NCBI GenBank assembly: GCA_005406025.1
Contig: BGZK01001012.1
Coordinates: forward strand, 163,575 to 227,574
Length of the DNA: 64,000 nucleotides
Source of the DNA: Eumeta japonica
Taxonomy: Eukaryota; Arthropoda; Insecta; Lepidoptera; Psychidae
Direction of reading: 5' to 3'
Shown here: positions 46,232 to 56,720 of the stretch, in pieces
How the letters are laid out: the number at the start of each line of letters is the position of its first letter
Numbering within the stretch: position 1 is the first letter of the stretch
The notes under the pieces: generated by a model
Told to the model about the DNA's origin: nothing
Database searches by the model: none
What the model saw: the letters and a program-made list of their open reading frames with translations, nothing else
Translations under genes and position numbers: made by a program

Positions 46232-46940
46232 CATAGAATACAAAGTACTGAATGCACCATCATATTCTAAACAGTAATAGATTTAGGCTAATATCATATA
46301 ATGGATACTAAGCAATATATATATATATATATATAGATATGATTAAGCTCTATGAAAGTGTGTAAAGTCATGCATACCATTAATTTAATTATAAACATAT
46401 TACACATTTATTGCTTATCACATACACTCATTACTTATTAAAACTATATGGGTGTCCGTAAATACATAGAATACAATTAAAATACTACATACACCATCAT
46501 ATACTAAGAAGTGATAAATTAAGGTTAATACTATATAATAAATACTATAGAATAAATGTATAATTTAACTACAAGAAAAAAAAGGGTGTGTAAATGCATG
46601 CATGCCTTTAGTTTAATTATAAACATACACATTTATTGCTTATCATATACACTCCTCTCATTACTTATTAACACTCAATATTTAGAATTTCATATAGAAA
46701 TTCTCTACTGTCACAAACCATAGAACACAATAAACATACTGAGTGTACTCTTTAAAATGGGTCATAGATAAATAATCCATGTAATTTTAGGCTAATATTG
46801 AGAACAAACATTAAGGAGTAAGTATAGTTTTGTATGATTATGTAAGGAAATAAAAAGTATGTAAACGCGTATATGCCTTTAATCTAATTATAATCATGCA
46901 CATTTATTTTCTATTAACAATGATTACTTAGGATTATCAA
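46232..46940. repeat. Degenerate long-period tandem repeat, three units
   Basis: Units begin with CATAGAATACAA (46232), CATAGAATACAA (46465) and CATAGAACACAA (46719), steps of 233 and 254 bp. Each continues in the same order: a CACCATCATAT-like block (units 1 and 2), TTAGGCTAATAT or variants, a GTAAATGCATGCATGCCT or GTAAACGCGTATATGCCT block, AATTATAAACATA, and CACATTTATTGCTTATCA. An (AT)n run at about 46314-46335 sits in unit 1 only. Identity looks moderate. This is an old tandem amplification, perhaps a satellite seed. Non-coding. Confidence 0.7.
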
Positions 46941-47299
46941 ATAACTCAAAAATATATTACACACATAAAACATACTTTCACAAGTCAAAACAGTCAAAAA
47001 TGAATAAACAACATATCCTCAGGTTAACATTACACAGTAATTAGTAAAGGACTTCACTAAAGTTTAGTATTACATTATTAAGATCTTTAATGCAAATTGA
47101 TTAATATTATAACTTCCTGTAACAGTTAATTGTACAGGAGTTGATAAAATAAGAAGCTATAGCATGATCTTACTGAGCTCTTACAAATTGACTGGTAATA
47201 TAATCATTAGAATACCGTTGTTAACCAAAACAGAATGGAAGAAAGCTAATAATCACATACATTATTATGTGATACAACAGAAAGAAAAATAAGACGTCC

Positions 47300-47975
47300 T
47301 AGATACACATGAGAGAGAGACTTGAGTAGACCGAGCTGTAACAGGAACCAAGAAGAAGAGGCGACCATAGTACAGAGAAGAGCGGAAACTTAAATGACTG
47401 TCGATGAAATTTGTCAACTCCTTAACAGATAATAAAACTTTTCACCAAGCTGTGAAAGTAAACAATGAAAGATTGACTGAAGAAAATCTAGAGAGGATTT
47501 CTTTAAGAGCTCGACACCATCTACTCAACTCTGCTGTAAGTTCTTCTAAAATAGAAAGTTATTCACACTTGGGAGACTCGCTTAACAAGACAATAGTTTT
47601 TACAACAAGAACCAAGAAGAATAAACAACATTGGCACAGATTACAGTAGAAATTAGAAAGGCTGAAGATGAACTGTGCCAACTCTCAGAAATGGACGTCA
47701 AAGCCTTCAACAAGCAAAGGAAACGAAGAGCGAAAGAGAAATAGAAGGAACAAACCTTCCCCACTATATTTATTAACATTCTGTAGTATCTATTTCCTAT
47801 CCTGAATCCAGTTTCTGGCTAAAGGTTGCACGAATACGGCTGGCTCTACACACCCGTCACCCTAATCCAAGCTAGAACCAACCCTCCCCGCCCCATATTA
47901 CACTCTTCGATGCATCGGGACTTGTCCCTTTAGTCATTGCGACTGGCTGAAGGTTGAGTGATGATGATGATGAAC
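47300..47975 (+). pseudogene. LINE-like relic ending in a (TGA)n tail
   Basis: Open patches at 47404-47649 (VKVNNERLTEENLERISLR and similar charged sequence) and, in another frame, 47650-47742 (IRKAEDELCQLSEMDVKAFN then KQRKRRAKEK and a stop) suggest a charged protein broken by a frameshift near 47620. About 200 bp later the sequence GACTGGCTGAAGGTTGAG runs into TGATGATGATGATGAA, a short-unit tail typical of RTE-type non-LTR elements. The lysine/glutamate-rich protein itself is not one I recognise, so linking it to the tail is inference. Confidence 0.35.
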
Positions 47976-47979
47976 GTTA

Positions 47980-49690
47980 TCAAAAGTAAAAAACTGTATT
48001 AACAACTATATAATTTGAAGGATATTAACATTTTGATGTTGTTACCTTTAAAACTAGAATTGCAATTATTGTTTTATTTTATGAATAATCTCCCAAAAGT
48101 AGAATATTATTACTTTATATCAAGTTTTGTATTAGTTTATATATTTATTTATTCATAGCACGAAAACACATGCATATATATGTATAACATCATCTTAAAA
48201 TATTTATCTAATTAACTATGTAGCTTGTACGTTATAAAACTAGTTTAATTCATTACACTCTTTAAAAAGTAAATATTAAAAGAAGTTACTAATATAGTTT
48301 GAAAAATTTTTATAGCTATTACGTAACCAATATCTGAATTAATAATTTAAAGCAGCCTATATTGCACTTCTTTAATTTTATAAGCGTGCAATAATGATTA
48401 ACAATAAAATTTGTTTTACAGTATTTTTCATTATTTTTATTTTTAATAATTTGGTTATTTTGTGTTTCGATAAAAGAATCAAGTATGAGAAAGACGTCAA
48501 AATTCAAAGTAGATATTTTCTATATATTAACTTCCATACATACTTACGGATTATCGAGCCCTCTGACTGACTATTTCCAAAAGTCGGAATCATGTTGAGC
48601 AATAACGTTTTAGGTCTCGAAGGCCCGAAAACATTACTGCTACCATTTTCGAACTCAAAATTATCAATGTCCGCTTTCAAAACTAACAAAGGTTTAAAAA
48701 GAATTACTTGTTATTTTTCTCGGCCGTGTAAACCTTAAATTTTCGATTTATTTTCGAAAGTCAGGGTGAAAACAATGATTTCTCTAATTTTACGAAAATA
48801 TGAATTAAAAATTCGTAACGGGAAGATTAAAAATCGTTATTATGAAGTATGTATTTGATATACTCCTATACTGTAGCTATTTAAATTTAGTTAGTCCAAA
48901 TGAAATTCTCTTATGAAAAAATATTATGCAATCACTTATTACATCCTTACGACTTAAATTTATCTTTCTCGATTACTTGTACTGATAGGGTTAAGTCTAA
49001 CTGTGATATTAAACACACCGGTTTCAAGCGATTCGTCATTCATCTTATTCGAACGCGTGCGAGGGCTCCTGAAGATCTATATGTTAGGAATTTGTGTGAA
49101 TTTTCTTGCACATGCGGCATTATAGTATATTTTCAGTGCCTAAATTTAGCTCAAGTTATGATCTATTGACCTGATTACTCAACCCCACAAGAGAGTTATT
49201 TATACCTTTACTCTGTAAATGAAAAACTTAATTCAACAGAGCAAAAGGCATTTTACACGACTTCAAAGTCAACCTCTTCTTGTCGAAAGTCGTTCAGATA
49301 GCTATCTGCTATCGTTAAAACCAATGACTATGAAAGTTGAAAGCTGGATTTTAACTGTGATTTATAGATTTCTTGGCAGTAAAGATCAAATGATAAATTG
49401 AAATTGTTTTCTTAGGAATTTTGTCATCACTATCCAAATTCATTATCTATATGAGTCGCAATTTATTAAATATAAGTTAAATGAGTGAATCATTTTAATT
49501 TTGTATAGTTTATTATTTTCGTGTAACCGATTATAAATATAACCCAAAAGTTTAACCTTAATAATATATATCGCATTACATGTCATTTCGTTTTTATTTT
49601 AGAAAATCTACCCATTAGTAATAATAGACGGACAGAAGGGCACAACTAAATACACATTTGTACTGGTCGCACAAAACCACTAGAAACAAC
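47980..49690. other. AT-rich stretch, nothing supported
   Basis: No feature recognised. Small frames at 48319-48689 (minus) and 48900-49401 (plus) have no motif support. Confidence 0.3.
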
Positions 49691-49697
49691 AACTCAA

Positions 49698-49860
49698 TCT
49701 ATATATATAAAATGAATTGCTGTTCGTTAGTCTCACTAAAACTCGAGAACGGCTGAACGGATTTATCTTATCTTAGTCTTGAAATGTTCGTGGAGGTCTA
49801 GGGAAGGTTTAAAGGCGAGAAAAATCGAATAATTTCCGGGAAAACCCTAAAATAGACAAC
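49698..49860 (+). promoter_or_regulatory. Helitron 5' terminal region
   Basis: It begins TCTATATATATAAAATG and carries CTGTTCGTTAGTCTCACTAA then ACTCGAGAACGGCTGAACGG. As the left terminus it would be recognised or nicked by the Rep protein. Intact in length. Confidence 0.65.
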
Positions 49861-49880
49861 GTTTTCTAAATAATATGTAG

Positions 49881-50045
49881 AGTCAATTTGAACTTTATTG
49901 CTATTCATAAAGTTCATATTCAATATAATCACTCACTGTTGTCTAAGCAATTTAGGTGTGTTCTAACGTCAACGAGTCAATTTGCAATTTATTACCGCTG
50001 CATAAAGTTCAAATTCAATCATATCTATCAAAATAGTCTTCGCGT
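49881..50045. repeat. Two-copy direct repeat in the Helitron leader, period 94 bp
   Basis: AGTCAATTTGAACTTTATTG (49881) and AGTCAATTTGCAATTTATTA (49975) start two related segments of about 66 bp that share CATAAAGTTCA, ATTCAAT and a TGTCT/TAGTCT end. They lie between the Helitron left end and the ATG. Possibly a promoter or enhancer duplication. Confidence 0.6.
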
Positions 50046-51206
50046 GCGCTTTGGAGGATCTAATGTCGCGTTCCGAAAATAAACAAAGTGAATCGCGAAC
50101 GCGACAAAAATGTAATAAACCATTAGTACTGATTTTCAATTAATTTGGTCGGCTTTGCGAAACTTAATTTTAGCTAACTTCAGTTGTAACTGTATCAGAT
50201 TATTTTTTTAAGTTCGATAAATCTTAAGTTTTGTCACAAATTAAGTTTCTGAACACAACCATAATATTTGACATTAGATTTGACAATTGACAACCAACTA
50301 ATATGTCAATCATTCTGTCGCACTTCAGAACACGGAGGTAAACTCCAAAAAAATAAATAGAAAAATCATAACACGGAAAAAAGTATTACGATTGACGATA
50401 TTGTGTTACGATCATAGTTACGATATTCTATGAGTGCATCCTTCTATCTTTGTGAGTGACGATTACCGCTACGTGCGCGAGAACTTTCTTTACTTTTGTG
50501 ATAGTGACATTCCAAGTAGTGTGCTCTTTTTTTGTTGATATTTTGTGATAGTGACACTTTACTGTTAAGTTACTGTTAAGTGAGCGAGAAATTTTCTCAC
50601 TTTGATTAATTACGTTACGATGCCGAGGAGAAGACGACCTGACTTAGGTCGTCGCAGTCAATCAAATGTGCGAAGAGCTACCTCACGTGCTAACCGCACT
50701 GATGACCAGAGAGAGACAGATCAAGAAAATAGTCGTATTGCTATGTCAGAATTGCGTTATTTATTTAGTGACAATGAAGTGGATAGGCTTAGAATGCAAC
50801 GAGTTCGTGCACATCAAACACAACAACAGCGAACACGACATAATGAAATTGAGCGAATCCGCAGACGCAGTGCTCCTGTAATTCTTGAACGAGCTGCATT
50901 CCACTATGATCCGGCAATTGATTATTGTGCCGACAAATCGGTAACAATTGGGGAAATGAAAATAGTTTGTAAATATTGTAAGCGTTAAAATACACTGGTG
51001 AATCTACTGGATTATGTTGTGCTGGAGGCAAAGTAAAATTGCCACAATTGGTCCCACCACCAGATCCTTTACGCTCTTTAGTTTCTGGGATTGGAAATGA
51101 TTCTAAGCACTTCTTGGCCAACATTCAGAAATATAACAACTGTTTCCAGATGACATCATTTGGCGCTACACATATTATGCAAGACAATTTCATGCCCACT
51201 TTCAAG

Positions 51207-51341
51207 GTATTATACCAGAATATTTTTTATAATATTTGAGTTTGTACTAATCTATCTATATATATTTTGTAATATTTAAGTTTGTAGTAATATATATCTA
51301 TATATATAAAATAATTAATGGACAAAATTAAAATTTTATAG
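51207..51341 (+). other. Intron 1 of the Helitron gene
   Basis: TTCAAG|GTATTA to TTTATAG|ATACAAGG; 135 bp. Removing it rejoins MPTFK to IQGQIYH in frame, which is the usual family order. The AT-rich intron ends with TATCTATATATATAAAATAA, strikingly like the element's own left end. Confidence 0.65.
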
Positions 51342-51835
51342 ATACAAGGACAAATTTATCACTTACTGGGGCACTGTTACCACTACCTGATGCAGATCAT
51401 CAATTTTACAAATTTATTTTATGGGCAATTCAGATGCGGAAGTTGATAATCGTTGTGCTCACAATCCAACAGTGAAGAGAACCATTGTCCAAGAATTACA
51501 AATGTTTCTTCATCAGAATAACAATTTAGTAAACATGTTCAAAATAGCATTGGATCGGATGCCATCTGATAGCCATAATATTATCATTCGAGCTGACAAA
51601 ACACCTGCCGGTGAACACACAAGGAGGTTTAATTCACCTACCATTGATGAAGTGGCTGTTGTCATTGTGGGAGAAAATTTACAATCTAGAGATATTGTGC
51701 TTCATCGTCGGAATAGTGACTTAAAACGTGTATCTGAAACACATAGGAGCTATGATGGATTACAATATCCTTTGATCTTCTGGCAGGGGGAAGATGGATA
51801 CCATTTTAATATCAAAATGGTAAATCCAGTAACAG

Positions 51836-51912
51836 GTAAATAAATTGAGCAGGATTAAATAATATTTTTAAATTCAATTCATCTAAGAAACATTTATTAT
51901 TTTTGATTGCAG
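51836..51912 (+). other. Intron 2 of the Helitron gene
   Basis: ACAG|GTAAAT to TTGATTGCAG|GTGCTG; 77 bp. Removal joins NPVTG to AEINKKVSAMNFYSYRFM in frame across a split Gly codon. Confidence 0.7.
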
Positions 51913-54900
51913 GTGCTGAAATCAACAAAAAAGTTAGTGCTATGAATTTCTATTCATACAGATTCATGATCCGTCAAGGTGAAATAAATCATATTTTGAT
52001 GTGTCAACGACTTTTTCATCAGTTTGCAGTTGACATGTATGTCAAAATTGAGACTGAACGATTAACATACATCCGTTTGAACCAACGACAGCTACGATCA
52101 GAGGAATACATTCATCTCCGCGACGCTATAAATGCCGATGGCAATGTGAATAATGTAGGAAGAATGACAATTTTGCCAGCCACTTATATAGGAAGCCCAC
52201 GCCACATGCACGAATATGCTCAGGATGCTATGTCATATGTTAGGCATTATGGCCCAGACTTATTTGTTACATTCACATGTAACCCAAATTGGTCCGAAAT
52301 CAAGAGGGAATTGCTACATAGCCAAACACCAGTTGTTAGACATGACATAATTGCCAGAGTTTTAAACAAAATTAAAATCTCTGATGAATTTCTTAATAAA
52401 GCATTGTGTGTATGGCCGAGTCCGTTGTTGGATGTACTCTGTAGAATGGCAAAAGCGTGGATTGCCACATGCGCACATTTTACTCTGGTTAGTTGACAAA
52501 ATAAGGCCAGATGAGATTGATTCCATAATTTCAGCTGAAATTCCAGATGAAACAGTTGACCCAAAATTGCATGCAGTAGTTACCAAACACATGATACATG
52601 GACCTTGCGGACTTTTCAACTACAATTCACCCTGTATGGTTGACGGCAAGTGTTCCAAGCGATACCCAAGAGACCTGCTTGCTGAAACCATAACGAAATG
52701 ATGGATACCCATTGTATCGTCGGAGATCAGTTGCGGACAATGGGCGATCAGTAGTTGTGAAGGTAAAAGGACAAAATGTTGATGTAGACAATCGTTGGAT
52801 TGTGCCATACTCGCCAATATTGTCCAAAGCTTTTGAGACTCACATCAATGTGGAATATTGTAACTCTGTAAAGTCGATAAAGTACATATGTAAATATGTT
52901 AACAAAGGCAGCGATATGGCTGTCTTCGCTGTAACCAATGCAAATGATGAAATATCACAGTACCAGATGGGGCGCTATGTAAGTAGCAACGAAGCAATTT
53001 GGCGTATATTTTCATTTGCGATCCATGAAAGATACCCTACAGTAGTCCATTTGGCGGTCCATTTAAAAATGGTCAACGAGTTTATTTTAATGAATCGAAC
53101 GCGGCAGACAGAGCGGCACGTCCACCATCGACAACATTAACAAGTTTCTTCACAGTCTGTCAAACTGATGATTTTGCTCGCACTTTGCTGTATGCTGACA
53201 TGCCACGCTATTACATATGGAATGCATCATCGAAATCATTTCAGCGTCGAAAACAAGGAACACCAGTTGAAGGACATCCAAATGTATTTGCTTCAGACGC
53301 TCTGGGTCGCATCTACACAGTACATCCAAATAACGATGAATGTTATTATTTGCGATTGTTGTTGGTGAATGTTCGTGGTCCGACATCGTTTAAACAACTG
53401 AGAACAGTTAATGGACAGCTGTGTGCGACTTACCGTGAGGCATGCCAACTATTACATTTACTTGAGAACGATTCGCACTGGGATGATACGCTCAAGGATT
53501 CCGTAATATCTTCATCGCCGCATCAAATTCGTACATTATTTGGGATTATCATATCGACATGTTTCCCTCGAATCCAAAAGATTTGTGGGTTAAGTATAGA
53601 GATGACATGTCTGAGGATGTTTTGCATCGTGTGCGCCGTGAAACTTTGAATCCTATACTACAAATGACTGAAGAAATTTACAATGAGACATTGATCATGA
53701 TAGAAGATATGTGTTTATTGATAGCAAATAAAGTATTGTCGTGTTTGGGAATGACAGCACCCAATCGTCATATGCACGATGCATTAAACCACGAGTTGCA
53801 AAGGGAACAACAGTACGACATTGAAGCATTGGCCGAAACAGTTCGTACAAATGTTCCACAATTAAATCAACAACAAAGAATTGCGTACGACACTTTGATA
53901 GAAGCTGTGAACAGTGGATCTGGTGGAATTTATTTCCTTGATGCTCCCGGAGGAACCGGAAAACGTTCTTAATTTCATTGCTTTTGGCGAGAATCAGATC
54001 GCGAAATGATGTTGCTCTAGCGTTGGCTTCATCTGGAATAGCTGCGACTCTGCTAGAAGGCGGACGAACTGCGCATTCTGCCTTGAAATTACCATTAAAC
54101 ATGCAAATCACCGAAACACCAATTTGCAACATCGCCAAAAATAGCGCAATGGCCAAGATCCTACAGGTATGCAAATTAATTGTTTGGGATGAATGCACAA
54201 TGGCCCATAAGAGGTCACTGGAGGCGCTAGACAGAACATTGAAAGATCTTCGTGACAACCACAATATATTTGGTGGGGCCATGATTCTGTTGTCAGGTGA
54301 TTTTCGTCAGACTCTTCCAGTTATACCCCGATCAACTGTTGCTGATGAACTAAATGCATGCCTAAAATCATCGAATTTGTGGCAGTACGTAAAGACACTC
54401 CAATTAACAACTAACTTGCGAGTATTTTGCAACATGATGAAACTGCAAATGTGTTTAAGCAGTTGTTAGATATTGGAAATAATAAAGTTGCAATGGACAC
54501 CTCGACCGGATTCATCACATTACCCACAGATTTCTGTCAGATCACAGATTCAAAAGAGGAGCTTATTCAGCGTGTTTTCCCAGATATAGCGCAAAATTTC
54601 AATAACCATAATTGGCTGGGTGAACGAGCAATATTGGCAGCGAAAAATAAAGATGTCGAGGATCTCAATGCGACCATTCTGAATTTTCTTCCAGGACAGT
54701 TGATTTCCTTTAAATCAGTCGACACCATTATGAACCAGGATGACGTAGTTAACTATCCCACAGAGTTTTTAAATTCACTGGAATTACCTGGATTACCACC
54801 TCACAATTTGCAGTTAAAAGTAGGATCAGTTGTCATCATGCTGCGTAACATTAATCAACCTCGACTATGCAATGGAACAAGACTGGCTGTGAAAAAGCTG

Positions 54901-55440
54901 ATGAATAACGTCATTGAGGCAACAATCATGAAAGGAAAATACAAAGGAGAGGATGTCTTGATCCCGCGAATACCGATGATTCCAACGGATTTACCATTCG
55001 ATTTTAAACGCTTACAATTTCCAGTACGTCTGGCCTTTGCGATGACAATAAATAAATCGCAAGGACAGTCTTTAGAAGTTTGCGGAATCAACTTGGAGTT
55101 TCCCTGTTTCGCGCATGGACAATTATACGTCGCGTTCGCGCGTCGGAAAACCGTCTTCTTTGTTTATTTACGCACCACAAAACAAAACAAAAATATAGTT
55201 TATGAGAAAGCTTTAAATTGATTAACAAACTGTATCATAATCGTGTGTCTGTTAATAAAAATTTAAACCTTATAAATAGCCAGTATTTCAGGAAAACTCT
55301 GTTTTTTTAAGTAAGCATCATGGTGTTTCGAAAATAATAATAAAACTTCATGCTTCATTAAAAAATGCTTTTTATTCAATACGTTTTGTTTGTTTTGAAA
55401 TTAATTTATACCAAAGTTTAGGTCTTTTATTTATCGATTG

Positions 55441-55470
55441 AGGCAGTACGAAGTCTGCCGGGTCAGCTAG
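55441..55470 (+). other. Helitron 3' hairpin and CTAG terminus
   Basis: AGGCAGTACGAAGTCTGCCG folds as a 4-5-bp stem (GGCA/TGCC) with a 10-nt loop, followed by GGTCAGCTAG. Such a hairpin a few bases before the CTRR end acts as the transposition stop signal in known Helitrons. Confidence 0.8.
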
Positions 55471-56639
55471 TATATTATAAAACAAACGACCCGAAGCGAC
55501 ATGAAATTTATAAAGGGCAGATTTCAATCCATGACGGAGCGATCGAGGCGCCGCCGCTCGACGGTTTCCGCTCGCGTTTGCGCGGGCGACCAAAAACGCG
55601 CCAACCGAACCCAAACGTCGCTATTAACGGCCGCGTAAACTGAGGGAGATAGCGCGGGCGAATAAAACTTCATCCTGCCGTTATGGGCCGGAAACGCAAA
55701 TATCGCCGTAGCAATTACAGGTATTAAAGCCGGACGTTGTCGCAAACTAAAAGGATTTTATAATTGCAGCGCTCGAAGCCCTTCGGCTATGCGGAGCTTT
55801 TATGAACCTTTGACGTGTTCAGTTTAGGCTCTGCTGCCGCGGCTCGTGTGGACGTTAAATGTAATTTTTGTATCGATGGTACTTCTTAAATGCCATAACG
55901 TTTATTGTGTCGTTGCTGTTTTATTTCCGATAAAGCCCTATTCCTTCGGGCAATATTTTCGTTCTTATTCCTCTAAACTTTGTCGTAGCGCCCTGCGTAT
56001 GGACATTTCTTTTTGTCGTCTGCTTCCCTGTAAAGACATTCGACATGACATCGTATATTTTCAAAAAATATGCTACGAACTTTAAGTACTACAATTAAGT
56101 TTAACGAACATACCAAACACGTAATTAATTATTTTTTTATAAACTCATGCTTTATGTAGTTGCATTTAGTTTTTTTTTTTTAATTTTAAGTGTCCACTAA
56201 CAGAAAAAAGAATTTTAAATACATTTATGGTACATAAATATTTGATTTTTATTATTTTACTTACGTTAAGCGCTAAAAAACACTTAAATAGTTTTTAAAT
56301 ATTGTATTGTGTGAGGTGTTAATTGTGGAAACCATAGTAGACGCTTGTCTGCAACATGTTAACATGCAGCATGCAACCCACCGATTCTCGAATTCGTTCT
56401 CCACTACGAATCTCTATCCAAATGATTGAATATTGATTCCAGAGGATTGACAGATATCAAACACCTAAGCAAGTGTTATTTATTTTTATAATTATCTAAT
56501 TCCGCTTTTAAATAGTTTGTACATTCCAACTCGAATTCACATCAACAAATACCATGTCATGAGAATAAAGCGTAAATTGGACTATCTATAAAAAAATATT
56601 AGGAGATTTGAAAAATCATTAATTAATCCTGAAATACCG
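55471..56639. other. Flank with a small GC-rich patch
   Basis: A GC-rich patch at about 55530-55670 has no recognisable coding content. The rest is AT-rich. Nothing called. Confidence 0.3.
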
Positions 56640-56720
56640 ATGTTATTTTCATTAGAATTAAATTTCCCTGAACTCTTTTCCGCTATAATAGCCTTTAATC
56701 TAACTATATGTTCTCACATT
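56640..56720 (-). repeat. 81-bp repeat, inverted relative to 59770-59850
   Basis: The segment ATGTTATTTTCATTAGAATT...ATGTTCTCACATT is the reverse complement of 59770-59850 with only one or two mismatches. Borders of identity are sharp on both sides. A CCCGCGTACAAAGCCGCGGG palindromic word lies 60 bp downstream at about 56780. Confidence 0.9.

Larger units (their letters stand above)
50620..55221 (+). pseudogene. Helitron RepHel (HUH Rep plus PIF1-type helicase), broken by about eight frameshifts
   Basis: The ATG at 50620 (MPRRRRPDLGRRSQS) starts the typical arginine-rich N-terminus, then GIGNDSKHFLANIQ and RADKTPAGEHTRRFN. The Rep part contains DLFVTFTCNPNW, the HUH motif GLPHAHILLWL (about 52460) and a YICKY motif (about 52882-52897), the paired tyrosines used for nicking and rolling-circle joining. 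The helicase part has Walker A GGTGK (about 53950), DECTM (about 54190), SGDFRQTLPV and KSQGQSLE (about 55060), ending at 55221. Frameshifts lie near 50978, 51415, 52375, 52700, 53065, 53550, 53967 (inside Walker A) and 54430. Frames otherwise stay open with good identity to the family, so damage is recent or partly sequencing error. Not functional as read. Confidence 0.85.
49698..55470 (+). mobile_element. Full-length Helitron, 5.77 kb, inserted between A and T
   Basis: The 5' end is TCTATATATATAAAATGAAT preceded by A (49697). The 3' end is GGGTCAGCTAG followed by T (55471), with a subterminal hairpin GGCA-gtacgaagtc-TGCC (about 55442-55459). TC start, CTAG (CTRR) end, short 3' hairpin and insertion in an AT dinucleotide without duplication are the defining Helitron marks. 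The first 160 bp (GTTCGTTAGTCTC, CTCGAGAACGGCTGAACGG) match a 5' region I know from abundant lepidopteran Helitrons. It encloses a RepHel gene with the usual order. The coding region is decayed while both termini are intact, so the ends could still be mobilised by an active partner. Confidence 0.9.

Noticed and set aside
46232..46940. Possible CRISPR-like or satellite array
   Set aside because: Units are long, diverged and only three. There are no short identical repeats with unique spacers and the genome is eukaryotic.
53695..54282. 195-residue minus-strand frame
   Set aside because: It is the antisense shadow of the Helitron helicase.
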